Assembly: GCF_040412425.1 (NCBI RefSeq)
Contig: NC_089756.1
Location: 2,913,998 to 2,977,997 of the forward strand
Length of the DNA: 64,000 bases
Direction: 5' to 3'
DNA from: Macrobrachium rosenbergii
Taxonomy: Eukaryota > Arthropoda > Malacostraca > Decapoda > Palaemonidae
Positions 35,757 through 46,856 of this stretch are shown here, piece by piece (the first letter of the stretch is position 1; the number at the start of each line of letters is the position of its first letter). Below the pieces are notes generated by a model, which ran no database searches, was not told the DNA's origin, and worked only from the letters and a program-made list of their open reading frames with translations. The position numbers were made by a program, and so were the translations under genes.

Positions 35757-36230
35757 CAGTGGGTCCCCAGTAATCGCAGGGGATAGGGACCACAACGACC
35801 CGCATTAAGCAAAAATCCACTAAAGACCCACCTCTAAAAATGCTTATATCTGCCTATTTTAAGGGTTGAAACACCAAATATACCTTAAATTATCATCATA
35901 AAATAAATTTAATATTTCAGAGTCATCTTACTACTTTAGCCTTAAAAATATGTAGATGCATACTATGTCTTACAGCTACATACTGTCACTTTAAGTCTTA
36001 GCAGAGGACTGTGTGTGGGTATGGCCAGTTACACATCATGTACTGCACAACTTTGCATTTTATTGATTTTTTGTGTTTTGTAAGACGATTTTGAAATGAT
36101 ATTACAATACAGTAAAGTGTTTTAGGATGTGTTTAGAGCATATCTAAAATACATGGGTAGTTTGCAGAATGATGTAACTACTGTAGTACATATTGTACAA
36201 TATGTACGTATGAACGAAACGGTGGGCTTG
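35757..36230. mobile_element. Terminal piece of a TA-inserting (Tigger-type) element
   Basis: Starts after TA with cagtgggtccccagtaatcg and continues with the complement-like gcattaagcaaaaatcc typical of Tigger MITE ends. An inverted copy of its 36085-36230 part lies at 34790-34960. The right limit is uncertain. Confidence 0.45.
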
Positions 36231-36612
36231 CGTACATCGTGGCGATAGCATAACGTATTTTTATGTTAGTATTTTCATGAATGAATACATATGTGATCTT
36301 GTGTATGTACATGTTACAATGATTTACTAATTTTCAAATATTAATATTAATGTAAACACATTAATATGTTATTTCACTTACAGAATCCATTTATACTGTA
36401 CTGTATTTTTATTTTGATCTGTTATCATCATAATATGTATAAAAAAAACAATCTTCCCACATTTGTAATGTTTACGTTCTGAGAATCAGCTGATTGACGC
36501 TCACTGTTACAGAAAGAATTAGGAAAATAATTTTTTTTTTTTGCTAAAGGAAATGAATTTAATAAAGGAATATTTTTAATTTTGTATATAAAAGTTTATG
36601 ATCCAGTAATCC

Positions 36613-36616
<4 letters not shown>
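36231..36616. other. No feature seen
   Basis: AT-rich spacer with short homopolymer runs. Confidence 0.4.

Positions 36617-36691
<75 letters not shown>
36617..36691. repeat. (GA)n microsatellite
   Basis: About 37 units. Confidence 0.97.
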
Positions 36692-36692
<1 letters not shown>

Positions 36693-36779
36693 AGTAACCT
36701 TGTGTTGTTTACACATGAAATTCGGATGTTAAATACTTTTATGGTGATTAGAGATGAAACATCAACAGTGATAAAATAT

Positions 36780-36900
36780 TCTCTTCTGTACTGTTATAAT
36801 ATGTGTGATAATCACAGAGCCAACTACTAAACTTTTAATGGTTGTAATGTGTGTGATAATCAAAGAGTCAACTACTAAACTTTTAATGAGGCACAGTTCA
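36780..36900. repeat. ~58-bp direct duplication
   Basis: The block aatgtgtgataatca...agtcaactactaaacttttaatg occurs twice in tandem (about 36799-36840 and 36847-36888). Confidence 0.75.
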
Positions 36901-37002
36901 GTAAATCAGAGAAAGAAAAAAATATGGCAACACATACCTACAGTAAAAACAATTACAGATGTCAAGACAAATGCTTTTTTTATATGTATAGTCATACCCT
37001 GA

Positions 37003-37103
37003 ACTTATGCGAGGTTTGGTTCCAGAACCCCTCGCACAAGGAGAATTTTCGCCTAAGTTTGGCATGGTCTCTGAAAATGCTAATGAATGCTTATTTCTAG
37101 AGT
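37003..37103 (+). mobile_element. MITE end (same family as 22944-23030)
   Basis: It starts tcataccctgaacttatgcg, then cccctcgcacaaggagaatt, then ggtctctgaaaatgc. It is interrupted at 37104 by a TTAA-flanked element and appears to resume at 37870. Confidence 0.65.
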
Positions 37104-37869
37104 TTAACCCTTAATGGACAGATCCCCTTAATAGAAGATCTAAAACAGGTTTTAGGTGGTGGATGGATCCCCTCTGAGGAGTATTAATATTACGCACCAT
37201 ACAATTTGGCTGTGTTGAGCCGTAAATGAATTGTGGCAACTCAAGAATTCAGCTCAGCTCAGTCATGGGCTTCTCATGAAATTTAGTATTGTTCTTGCCT
37301 TGAAGGGGGAATGTCTTGCTCCTTTCTCTCCCATGATGTCTTTTTATTTATTTGCTCATAAATATACCCAGGGATTGCTGTTGGTTTTAGTTCTCATCTT
37401 TTGCAATATGATGTCAGTTATAATTGTAATTTTGCAAAGAAATATTAGAAAAAAACATGTATAAATCCCCAAAAAAGTTACTGCATTTCCCAGTCTCAGT
37501 AAATTTACATAAATATTTTACAACAAATATGCTCAGAATTTGTTATTGATTTTATTTCTTATCTTTTATGATATTGTGTGAGCTGTAATTATAATTTGAA
37601 AAAAAAATAAATTAAATTATTAGAGAAAACATGTATAACTTGGTAAAATTTATGAGTGTTTTGTGAAAGAGTCCCCACATAGGGTTGTAGTCACTTTCAG
37701 CTTCCCTTGGAAGGTAGGGAAAATTTTTTTGAAATTTTTGCTTACGCTATGTGCATTTGCATATTTTCCTCTTTCCATTGATGTGTTTTTTCTTAAATTG
37801 GCCAACGTTAAAGTTTGTCTGGAATTGGGGGTTGCATGATATATAATTAGCCCGTCCCTTAAGGGTTAA
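37104..37869. mobile_element. TTAA-flanked nonautonomous element, family B
   Basis: Flanked by TTAA (37104-37107, 37866-37869). Termini read TTAACCCTTAATGGACAG and, inverted from the right, TTAACCCTTAAGGGACGG. This is the same kind of end as family A but a different body. Inside, a unit of about 165 bp is present twice (near 37373 and 37538), marked by gattttatttcttatctttt-like and agaaaaaaacatgtataaat-like blocks. No ORF of note. Confidence 0.7.
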
Positions 37870-38264
37870 ACACTAAATATGACCAAAATCATGCGCCCAA
37901 AGTATTAAACTGACTTTTAAATGAAATTAAAGTTACAGTAATTTCGTTTAAAAGTTAGCTAATACATTACCCTTAAAAAAACAAATAAATAGTTAACATA
38001 AAAATAGAGAGTTGGAAGAGAATTTCTCTCTCCCCCCCCTCCGATCGATCTATTTTTAGAAGCCTTCTCAACTTCCTTTTTAAGAACTTCTTTATTCTAC
38101 TTCATTTTTCTTTGTTCTGAAATGCATTTTCATGAACAAAGTATTTTTTATTTGGACTAATACAACCTTAGTTATTATGTCTGTTTTATAATGTATTTGC
38201 CACACTAGTGCATTTACAGTTCATAGACGATACAGGGAAAGTTAGATCAATTTAAACTATCTGC

Positions 38265-38268
<4 letters not shown>
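37870..38268. other. Spacer, partly old repeat
   Basis: The first part probably continues the MITE that the family B element entered. The 37910-37980 segment is inverted relative to 16150-16215. Confidence 0.4.

Positions 38269-38319
<51 letters not shown>
38269..38319. repeat. (GA)n microsatellite
   Basis: About 25 units, with shorter GA runs nearby at 38380 and 38454. Confidence 0.95.
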
Positions 38320-38321
<2 letters not shown>

Positions 38322-38628
38322 CTTACTTAAATATCAAATTAAATTATTTATGAATTGTTATTGAGACAGAGAGAATAACATGAGAGAGAGAGAGAAAAGT
38401 TATTCTTACATTAGATATCAAAAGATGGAAATTCATGATTTATGAAGGAAAAAGAGAGAGAGAGAGAGAGATAGTACATAGAAATCCTTTGACATGCTGT
38501 GGGCAACGATTGACATACTTGACAGCTTTGCCCTCGCCCCTCTCTTCAAAGGTTTTACAAAAGATTGGGAAATTATATTTGTTTAAAAGACCACATAATT
38601 TACTATAGAAATGTATAAAATTTGAAAT

Positions 38629-38650
38629 TATTATTATTATTATTATTATT
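38629..38650. repeat. (ATT)n microsatellite flanking DIRS element 2
   Basis: About seven units directly abutting the left ITR. A longer run of the same triplet lies beyond the right end (46103-46166). Confidence 0.9.
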
Positions 38651-38831
38651 TCTGGATCGGGTCCCGTGTCAGCCGGTGAAAAAGTCCATTCAGCAGTTAT
38701 TTCTAGGTAATTTCGTTGCTAGATACTAGAGAAAGCTAAATGAAATGCTGGAGTTACTACCCCAGAGCGAGCTCCATTAGATGGAGTCGTGTATTGGAAA
38801 AGGGTGAACTATATAAACACGGAACCTTATC
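38651..38831 (+). repeat. Left ITR of DIRS element 2
   Basis: Runs from tctggatcgggtcccg to acacggaaccttatc. It is the inverse of 45891-46071 with few differences, including the block gcgagctccattagatggag. Confidence 0.93.
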
Positions 38832-40933
38832 CTATAGAGATCCCAAAGTCAAAAGTCCCACTGAGAGGTGCCGTTACAAACCCATGCACCACTCGTGGAC
38901 AGTACACAAGTCACCGCTAGCCGCATTTCCATTTCAGCAAGCACCTGTGGTCACACGTGTTTTCGTTGTGCTCTTTATTTTGTGCTTATTTTCATCATTA
39001 TGGCATCCTCGCAAGGTCTTTCTTCATCAAAGTTGAGTACCAGTGTTAAGTTTTATTTGAGGCGATTGAGGCTCCGTATTTCCCTTAAGTCTAGTAATTA
39101 AGGGGATTTATAACGCCCGTCTCGATCACCTCTCGCGGCCTCACGTGACCTCCATGCGAGGTTCGCGGTCTTGGGTCGCCTTGTTTTTCGATCTTTTTCA
39201 CTGTTCCTCTTCATGTTTAGGATGTATTTCCTATTGGTGACGCCTGATTAGTGATTTTGATTGATTAAATTTTTCTGTGTCCCTTTGCTTCGGGAGTGAG
39301 GGCTGTCGTTTAGGCTTCGAGCTACCCCCTCGGGCCTATTCGCCTCTTATCAATTCCATAAGATGCCTTATTTTTGCCCTTCATTTCTCTTAGCTTCTGG
39401 GAATTTTATTTTCGTTGGTACTGTTAAGATTATTTGTTTAATTTTTGCCCTTGTGTTCGGATGCATTTGATATATGTTGATTATTATGGATATTTCTTTT
39501 GTCAGAGGGCAGCCATTTCCCTTCACGTCCACATCGGGTTGGGTCTGGTCCTCCTCTTATATACATTTTTTATTAGTTATTTATCCATTTATCATGGGTT
39601 GGTTGTTAGCTTTAGTTTTCCCATCCTACCTTTTCAGGGGCGTTAGGCTATTGTTCCCCCTTTTATCTATGAAAAAAGGGGGGGTCGATCATTCATATTC
39701 GTTCGCATGACCATCATTGTGTTTTGTGTGCGTTCTTTCCAGTATGGCGCTATCCTTAAGTTTTGGCTGGGGTCTTTTCATCTTACGTTTTCCCTCCCCC
39801 TGTTTCGGCTTTTCGCGTAGGCTAATAAGCCTCTTGTTTAAGCTGGAATAGCGAGGGATGTCGCGTAGCTTCCCTCTCCCTGTTTCGGCTTTTCGCTTAG
39901 GCTAATAAGCCTCTTGGTTAAGCTGGGATAGCGAGGGATGTCACGTAGCCTACCCTAGTTTTGTCATTTCTTAAGGTTAGTTTCCATCTCCTGGTTATGT
40001 CGACACACCCTTACCCCTCCCCCCTCCCGAGTGCTCCCTCTCCCCTTGATTCGTTTTCAATTTTGTTAACTTATCAAGGCTTGGGAGCATTTCTATCCTT
40101 ATAGCCTATAGCCTATGTCCCCTTCCTCTGCATTGTTTGGCCTGCCCATGGTACGGTCTCTGACTTTACCAGGCTATACCCCTCCAGGGGCTGCTGGTGG
40201 CCGGGGGTGCTTCCCCCTCTCCTGTCCACCATCTTTGGCCTTCTTTGCCCCCCCCTTCTGACCATGGAGGTTGTTCCTCCCCTCTCCTGCTTCTCTCGCG
40301 CTTGCTGGGTGGCTATCTCAGTCAGCGAGTGGGCGTGAGGGCCCGGAGCGCCCGGATTTTGCGTTCCCACTCTCTGGTTGCTCTTTACGGTTCTTCCTCC
40401 TGGTCTGTTCATCCCTCCCTTCCTTACGTCAGGCCTCTTTTTCTCCGGCGTGTCTTCTTATTAGGCGGCACTCCAGTTTAGATATACTCTCGTGGCCAGT
40501 TAGTGTTTTCCACCTGACTGTCTTCGTGTCCGGGCCTTTGACGTTTCCTTCTTTTAGCTAACTACTGTCCGCTATACTGTTATTCGAGGCGCATTCCTTG
40601 CTTCCCGCTCTGGCGGTTCTAGTGTTTACCGGTCTACCGTTATCGCTAGTCTCAGAATTTCATTCTCGGTTGCCGGGAATGCGCCTACTCCGGACAGTTT
40701 TAACCTTCCCATTATGTTTTGTATCCGTCACATTCTTTTAAGGCATGTTACTCCGGCTAGTTCCGGTGTGTTTATTATGTTTTCTTTTGTAATTTATGTA
40801 TGAGATTTTATTTTAGTCCGGTTGCCTTCCGGATCATTCCGGCAGGTTTCACGGTTTTACTATACTAACGTGTTGCTCCGGCACACTACTCCGGCACCTT
40901 ACACGGTGTACTCATAATCTCATACTTTTACAG
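38832..40933 (+). other. Leader of DIRS element 2, no confident ORF
   Basis: Two kb of pyrimidine-rich sequence between the left ITR and ORF1. It contains an 80-bp tandem duplication (39791-39950) and ends in a good splice acceptor (catacttttacag at 40921-40933). A short ATG reading at 39000 (MASSQ...) could be a first exon, but no convincing donor follows it. Confidence 0.5.
39791..39950. repeat. 80-bp tandem duplication
   Basis: Two adjacent copies (39791-39870, 39871-39950), each with tgtttcggcttttcgc and gctaataagcctctt...gcgagggatgtc. They differ at about five positions. Confidence 0.93.
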
Positions 40934-43243
40934 GTGGTGCGCTGCCAAGAACAGGGGTGCTCCGCAGCCCTGCATCAGGCCAGCGGCCACGAAGTTTGTC
41001 GATCCCACTCCGTGTGTGCGGTCCACGTAGGGGATCTCATAGTTTGGCACCCTGACGGATGTGATGTTTGCTACGCTCCTTACGAGCAAGCTATCGATGA
41101 TTCGGTAGGTTGTCATGCATCTTTCCTTTTTAGCCAAACTGTATTTTATATGAATTACCGATTTTCCCCCCTTTCGGTAAACCGCAATAATGTTATTCTC
41201 CCGGCAGGCTGACCGCAAGTCTCGCGATGCTTCGCTCCAGGCCCTTAAAGTCTGGGTCAGCGGCTTCGGACGCAACGTAGGAGCTGGCAATCCGTACATA
41301 CTCTCGAAGAACATTTGCAATGTTCTTTTTCCCTGCGCCTGGATCACAGCATCGGTCACCGACGATGTTGCTGCTCCGTTGATTGCTGGGATTCGGGAGT
41401 TGACCCAGCCCTCTCCAGACGATTCGGCCTTGAGCGGAGGTTTTTCTGAAGACACGGCGGATCTCGACCTCGGCCTTGAATCTCCGAACATTGTCCCGGA
41501 GCATCAAGCAGGTAAGGGGGTGAGTGAGGCAGGTTCTTCCCTGTTTAGCTCTCCTTCTTCCACCGTTTCCTCCTTTAAAGGTTTCACTAAATCCTCATAC
41601 CTTACGGACGGTTCTGGATCTATTGTCCCTAAGGTAAAGTCTGTGAGGAAGAAGACCTTACCAACTCTAGCAGGTTGATCTGAGGTTCCTTCAGCGGTGG
41701 CACGGGCGGCAAGCCCCGTTCCGTCAACGAGTAAAGCCTCCCCCTCCGGGATACAAGCAGAGTCTCAGTCGCGGCAAGTGGTTCCCCCTCCTCCTGCCTT
41801 CGATGCGGACTCTTTCGTCTAACTTCTCCTTGAGAGAATTGACGCGAGAGTTGACAGCAAGCTTTCTGGTCTTTCCAATTCGTTTCAATCCCTTTCGGAA
41901 AAGGTAGAGTCACAGCAGGAATTGATCCAAGGACTTGCCGATAGCGGACCTCGTTCTAAGTCCCATTCTGTTCCTGACCCCTCCACTCTCCCTCCCTTCG
42001 ATCTGGGGAATCCTTGGCGTCTGGCCCTTTATGCTCCTGAGCACGAAGGTACTCTTACCATAGAGGGTTTGGGCACAAGGAGACTGGAGGAACTAGAATT
42101 CTATCTTCCGGACCTGACATCTCCCTTCACAGGTTTTGCCAGGCTGAGGGAGGAGGTTTGGAACAGGTCTGATAAAGTCCCTAAGGAGACCGTTATCTAT
42201 CCTAGGGACCAAGCCCAGTCGTCTTTGATGAGGACACTTACGGAGTGGCAAGTGGAGAACACTAGGCTCACACCAGCCAAGGGAGTGTTCACTATGTTCA
42301 CTTTAGGTGATATACTCCTTCCTCCTTGTACTTCGAAAGTGGCCTCTCTGACTAGTCAGGCTTGCTTAGAAGGTAAACCCCTTCCTCATTTCCGGGAGAC
42401 GGACCCAACATCTCTCATCTTTCCCGGAGGCACCGAGTTCTGGAAGGGGCCCCTAATACGTTCTGGTGTCTCGTCTTGACCCAGACTGCGCTTCTGACCT
42501 GTTCAGTGAGCAGCTCCCTAAGATCCCGGAGTCGCTCCTGAAAGCAGAAGCTGAAAGTAAGGATAGGCTCGCCAGGTCTTTGAACTCCTGACTTTGGCAG
42601 AAGCAACTTCTTTGGTTTATAGGAAGATTCTTTGTTCCAGGTCTTGACGAAATCTCTCTTGGCGAGTTTTCAACAAGACCTGTTTGACTTTATGACTGCC
42701 CGACTGGCCTGCCGGAAGCATATCTTTTCGGCAGCCACAGTTCGGCATGAACCAAATAAGCTTCTGAAGAGTTCTATCTGGGGAGCTAATCTTTTCCCCC
42801 AAGAAGAAGTTGACGCAGTCTTATCTGAGGCGGCTAGGGTCAATCAGAGTCTCCGTTCTCGTTGGGGTCTGCCCTATAAACGGAAACAGTCAGATCTTGC
42901 CGGGCCTTCCCCAAAGTCCAGCAAGAAATTTAAGCAATTCAAGCACCTCCCAGCTCAGTCCTTTGTCCATCCCTTACACGATCAGCCATCAACCTCTTCC
43001 TCCCAACCTCCGCTTCAGTGTGTCCTGGTGCACCCGACACATCAGTCTCTTGCTGCCCCCTCCTATGTCTCCTCCCCGGCTTTCAATGCTTCATATGAAA
43101 GCCAGGGGAAATTTCGCTCTGGGCAGCCAACCAGAGGCAACAGGCCCCGAGGCTATGTTAGGGGAAGAGGAGCCCCCCGCTCCTCTCCCAGGAACAGAGG
43201 AAGTCGAGGCTCCAGAGGAAGGAAGCAAACACAGGACCGATGA
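40934..43243 (+). pseudogene. DIRS element 2 ORF1 (gag-like), with candidate intron
   Basis: It opens after an acceptor with a Cys/His-rich module (RCQEQGCSAALHQASGHEVC, then SHSVC, WHPDGCDVC) that looks like a zinc-binding domain of DIRS ORF1 proteins. A 103-bp segment (41105-41207) has intron borders. The frame continues at ADRKSRDASLQALKVWVSGF and runs to 42479 apart from two in-frame stops (TGA 41676-41678, TAA 41820-41822), giving the structural domain (LPPFDLGNPWRLALYAPEHE). After a frame change, 42632-43243 encodes the C-terminal part, ending in an Arg/Gly-rich RNA-binding-like tail (RGNRPRGYVRGRGAPRSSPR). Confidence 0.75.
41105..41207 (+). other. Candidate spliceosomal intron in DIRS ORF1
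   Basis: The borders are gtaggt at 41105 and tctcccggcag ending 41207. Both flanks are in phase 0. Removing the segment joins the Cys/His module (…YEQAIDDS) to ADRKSRDAS… in frame, whereas reading through reaches a short run of unrelated residues and then needs a frame change. This is the main evidence; no transcript is available. Confidence 0.55.
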
Positions 43244-45061
43244 CATACATCCAGTGGGCGGGAGGCTGTACCATTTTCGGGCCCGGTGGACCTTCTGTCC
43301 CTGGGCTCAGAGTATAGTTTCCAAGGGCCTAGGTTGGAGTTGGATCAACGGTCCCCCTCCACCAGTCAGGTTTTATCAGACACCGACCAAGGATCTCGAG
43401 GACTTTGTGGAAGATCTTTTACAGAAACAGGCCATAAGGAAAGTGAGGACACTGAATTTCCAAGGCAGGCTCTTCAGTGTTCCCAAGAAGGGTTCCGACA
43501 AGCGGAGAGTAATTCTGGACTTGTCCCGTCTGAATTCCTACATTCGTTGCGACAAGTTTCGGATGCTTACAGTCTCCCAAGTTCGAACCCTACTGCCCGT
43601 GGGGAGCCGTAACCACCTCTTTAGATCTTTCCGGCGCCTATTATCATGTCCCGGTTGCGAGAAGGTTCTCCCCCTTTCTGGGGTTCAGGCTCAGAAGGCA
43701 GGCCTATTCTTTCAAGGTGATGCCTTTCGGCCTCAACGTAGCCCCAAGGATTTTCACCAAGTTGACAGACACGGTCGTGCAACAACTCCGGTCTCAAGGG
43801 ATATCGCTGGCCGCGTATCTAGACGACTGGATCATCTGGGCATCCAGCGTCGAGGAATGCCGGAGGGTTACAACCGTGGTGGTCAGTTTTCTGGAATCTC
43901 TGGGCTTCCATGTAAACAGGGAGAAGTCCCGCTTGGTTCCGAGCAGTTGTTTTCAATGGCTAGGAATCCAGTGGGATCTGAATTCTCACAGGCTCTCTCT
44001 TCCACCTCCCAAGAGGAAAGAGATAGCCAGAGCAACCAGGCAGTTTCTCAAGTCCAAACGAGCCTCTCGACGGGCCCAAGAAAGAGTCTTGGGCTCCCTT
44101 CAGTTCGCTTCAGTGACAGATCTGTTGCTGAAGACAAAACTGAAAGATATAAACAGAGTGTGGCGGAGTCGAGCAAATATCAGGCTCAGAGACAAGGTGT
44201 CCTGATTCCTCCCATCTTGAAGAAGAGACTCCGGCCTTGGTCAACTGTCAAGAGCCTGTCCAAGTCAGTTCCCCTTCAATTTCCTCCTCCAGCATTGGTT
44301 ATCCACACAGACGCCTCCCTAAGCGGGTGGGGTGGATATTCTCAACACCAAGAAGTGCAGGGGACTTGGTCTCCCATGTTCCGCCAGTTCCATATAAACG
44401 TTCTGGAGGCCATGGCGGTCTTCCTTACCTTAAAGAAGCTTCTTCCTCCCAAGAAGATTCATATAAGGCTGGTTCTGGACAGCGCCACGATAGTCCACTG
44501 CATAAACAGGGGAGGTTCAAAATCCAGCCGGATCAACCAGGTAATGATTGCACTTTTCTCCTTGGCGTGCAAGAACAAGTGGCATCTGTCTGCCACTCAT
44601 CTTGCAGGGGTCCGGAATGTCATGGTGGATTCTCTATCGAGGACAACTCCCCTCGAGTCGGAGTGGTCCCTAGACAGGAACTCGTTCAGTTGGATCTGCA
44701 ACCAAGTTCCGGGCCTGGAGGTAGATTTGTTCGCAACCAAGCTCAACAACAAGCTCCCTCATTATGTGGCTCCCAACCTGGACCCTCAAGCTCTTTCCAC
44801 GGACGCAATGTCATTGGATTGGAACAGGTGGAAGAAGATTTATCTGTTCCCTCCAGTAAACTTGTTGTTAAGGTCCTTCACAAACTCGGGACATTCAAGG
44901 GTCAAGTAGCTCTAGTGGCTCCCTACTGGCCAAAGAGCAACTGGTTTCCACTTCTGCTGGAACTGAAACTTCGCCACATCCAAATCCCCAGTCCAAAACT
45001 AACACAGGTAGTACAAACTCAGACTGTGTCAGCTTCCTCAAGAATTCAAAATGCCCTGGCT
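43225..45061 (+). pseudogene. Reverse transcriptase/RNase H of DIRS element 2, three frame changes
   Basis: RT begins in one frame (PVGGRLYHFRARW, then SVPKKGSDKRRVILDLSRLN). It shifts near 43600 into a frame with VMPFGLNVAPRIFTKLTD and the catalytic AAYLDDWII (YLDD codons 43816-43827), and returns near 44205 to the first frame for RNase H (HTDASLSGWGGYS, INVLEAMAVFLTLK, VLDSATIVHCINRGG, AGVRNVMVDSLSR). The linker LEVDLFATKLNNKLP follows. Near 44880 a third shift gives GQVALVAPYWPKSNWFPLL. Catalytic residues are still visible; the shifts make it nonfunctional. Confidence 0.88.
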
Positions 45062-45063
45062 TT

Positions 45064-45890
45064 GTGGACTTTATGAAATTTGCGGCTCAGAGGGATGCTA
45101 ATGTTGATCCTATTAATACCATGTTCTTGGAATCAGATAAGCGGGTCTCTACTCTTCGGCAGTACGACTCAGCAGTTAAGAAGCTAGCACTCTTTTTGAA
45201 AGAATCTGATGCTACAGTAATGACCATAAATTTGGCAATCTCCTTTTTTAGGTCACTGTTTGAGAAGGGTTTAGCCTCCAGTACTGTTACTACAGTCAAG
45301 TCGGCCTTACGGAAAGTATTTTTGTACGGTTTCAAAATTGACCTCACAGATCCTTACTTTTCTTCCATCCCTAAGGCCTGTGCATGGCTGAGACCAGTAA
45401 TCCGTCCACATACGGTTTCCTGGTTTTTGAATGACGTGTTGAAGTTAGCTTCAGATATCGACAATCAGTCTTGTCCCTACCTTTCCTTATTGAGAAAAAC
45501 GTTGTTCTTAGTTAGCCTAGCTTGGGTGCTAGAATTTCAGAGCTGTCTGCACTCTCTAGGGAATCCAACCATGTTGACTTCCTTCCATCAGGGAGGTTTT
45601 GCTGATTCCTCACCCTAAATTCCTAGCCAAAAATGAAGATCCATAGAACAGGTGGTCGCCTTGGAAAATTCTCCCCTTCCTCAAGACCTGTCCCTATGTC
45701 CAGTTCATATATTGAGGGCTTATTTAGACAGGTCCTCTGACATCTCATCTGGGCCTCTCTTTATCAGAGAAGGGGGGGTTAATATCTCAATGTCTGCTAT
45801 TAGACAACAAATCCTTTACTTCATCAAACAGGCTAATCCTGACTCTGTCCCAAGAGTTCATGATATTAGAGCTGTGGCCACCTCCATTAA
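45064..45890 (+). pseudogene. Tyrosine recombinase of DIRS element 2, C-terminus deleted
   Basis: The core-binding part is RVSTLRQYDSAVKKLALFLK, with LASSTVTTVKSALRKVF. The first catalytic Arg region is degraded (LVSLAWVLEFQSCLHSL, where relatives have ASxxRxSEL). The HxxR box HDIRAVATS is intact (His codon 45859-45861, Arg 45868-45870). Four codons later the sequence changes to the right ITR at 45891. The segment holding the catalytic tyrosine, present at 13620 in element 1, is missing. Any continued reading to 46032 is ITR sequence, not recombinase. Confidence 0.85.
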
Positions 45891-46071
45891 GATAAGGTTC
45901 CGTGTTTATATAGTTCACCCTTTTCCATACATGACTCCATCTAATGGAGCTCGCTCTGGGGGTAGTAACTCCAGCATTTCATTTAGCTTTCTCTGGTATC
46001 TAGCAACGGAATTACCTAGAAATAAGTGCTGAATGGACTTTTTTCACCGGTGACACGGTCCCCTCTCCAGA
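45891..46071 (-). repeat. Right ITR of DIRS element 2
   Basis: Inverse of 38651-38831, beginning gataaggttccgtgtttata and ending ctccagaaat or a few bases further. Confidence 0.93.
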
Positions 46072-46097
46072 AATAGATTTTCCTTTGTCAAAATCCC

Positions 46098-46102
<5 letters not shown>

Positions 46103-46166
<64 letters not shown>
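46103..46166. repeat. (TTA)n microsatellite
   Basis: About 21 units, 32 bp beyond the right ITR of DIRS element 2. Confidence 0.97.
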
Positions 46167-46723
46167 GAACCAAAGAAAAACTTCTTTCAGTTTTCTTCTG
46201 AAGATGGAAAGAGAAACCCACAAGATTCTTGTGTATAACTTGTTTACTGGTAAATATTTACATATTACTTTGATCTCGAGCACTTTCAGGTCCTAACTGT
46301 GACCCTTTTTCAAGAGATGAGGTAGTCAGGCTGGTTCAAGGCCCAGCAATCTTCTGGAACTACTTCTCCCTGTGCTGTCATTTCTATGATGGCTGTCCTG
46401 GTTTCCATTCTCTTGAGAGTTGTTAATCTCCTCCTGTCAGTTTGATATCCTGATCTGATGGTCAGTGGTATTAATCCTTGTGGTATGTGAGTAGTCACCA
46501 TCGGTCTGTTGGGCAGGGGACCTAACCTCCAGGTCAGAAGGGTCGATCTTAGCTAAGATACGCCATCGCTTACGTAGTTACACCAGGTGGGAGGCGACTC
46601 CACCCAGTTTGGTTAAACCTGTCTCCCTTGGCCTTGTTAGTACCCATCGTAGACTTCAGCGATATCAAAGATGGCGAGTAGGATTTGTTATCGTCCCCTT
46701 GATTGCATTACCATTCTCAATCA
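46167..46723. other. No gene seen
   Basis: Mixed sequence with no recognisable domain in either strand. The minus strand has a 63-codon open stretch (46310-46501) of no known family. Confidence 0.45.

Positions 46724-46777
<54 letters not shown>
46724..46777. repeat. (ATT)n microsatellite
   Basis: About 18 units. Confidence 0.95.
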
Positions 46778-46778
<1 letters not shown>

Positions 46779-46856
46779 TTGTGGAGGTTTCATTGCATCT
46801 TCCACAGCAGTTATTGGGACTAAGTAGTTAGCTTGGAATTCTTCATTTTCTTGATA

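Larger units (their letters stand above)
38651..46071 (+). mobile_element. DIRS1-like retrotransposon (element 2), both ITRs present
   Basis: A 7.4-kb element: 181-bp inverted terminal repeats at 38651-38831 and 45891-46071, a long GC-richer leader with an 80-bp duplication, ORF1 (40934-43243), RT/RNase H (43225-45061) and recombinase (45064-45890). There is no internal complementary region: the recombinase runs straight into the right ITR. ORFs carry frameshifts and stops. Base composition is clearly more GC-rich than the surroundings. Confidence 0.9.

Noticed and set aside
40113..40412. 99-codon minus-strand frame in the DIRS element 2 leader
   Set aside because: Low-complexity composition on GC-rich leader sequence; no motif, and plus-strand frames overlap it.
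45891..46032. C-terminal end of the recombinase frame in DIRS element 2
   Set aside because: This stretch is the right ITR, an inverse copy of 38690-38831; the continued frame is fortuitous.
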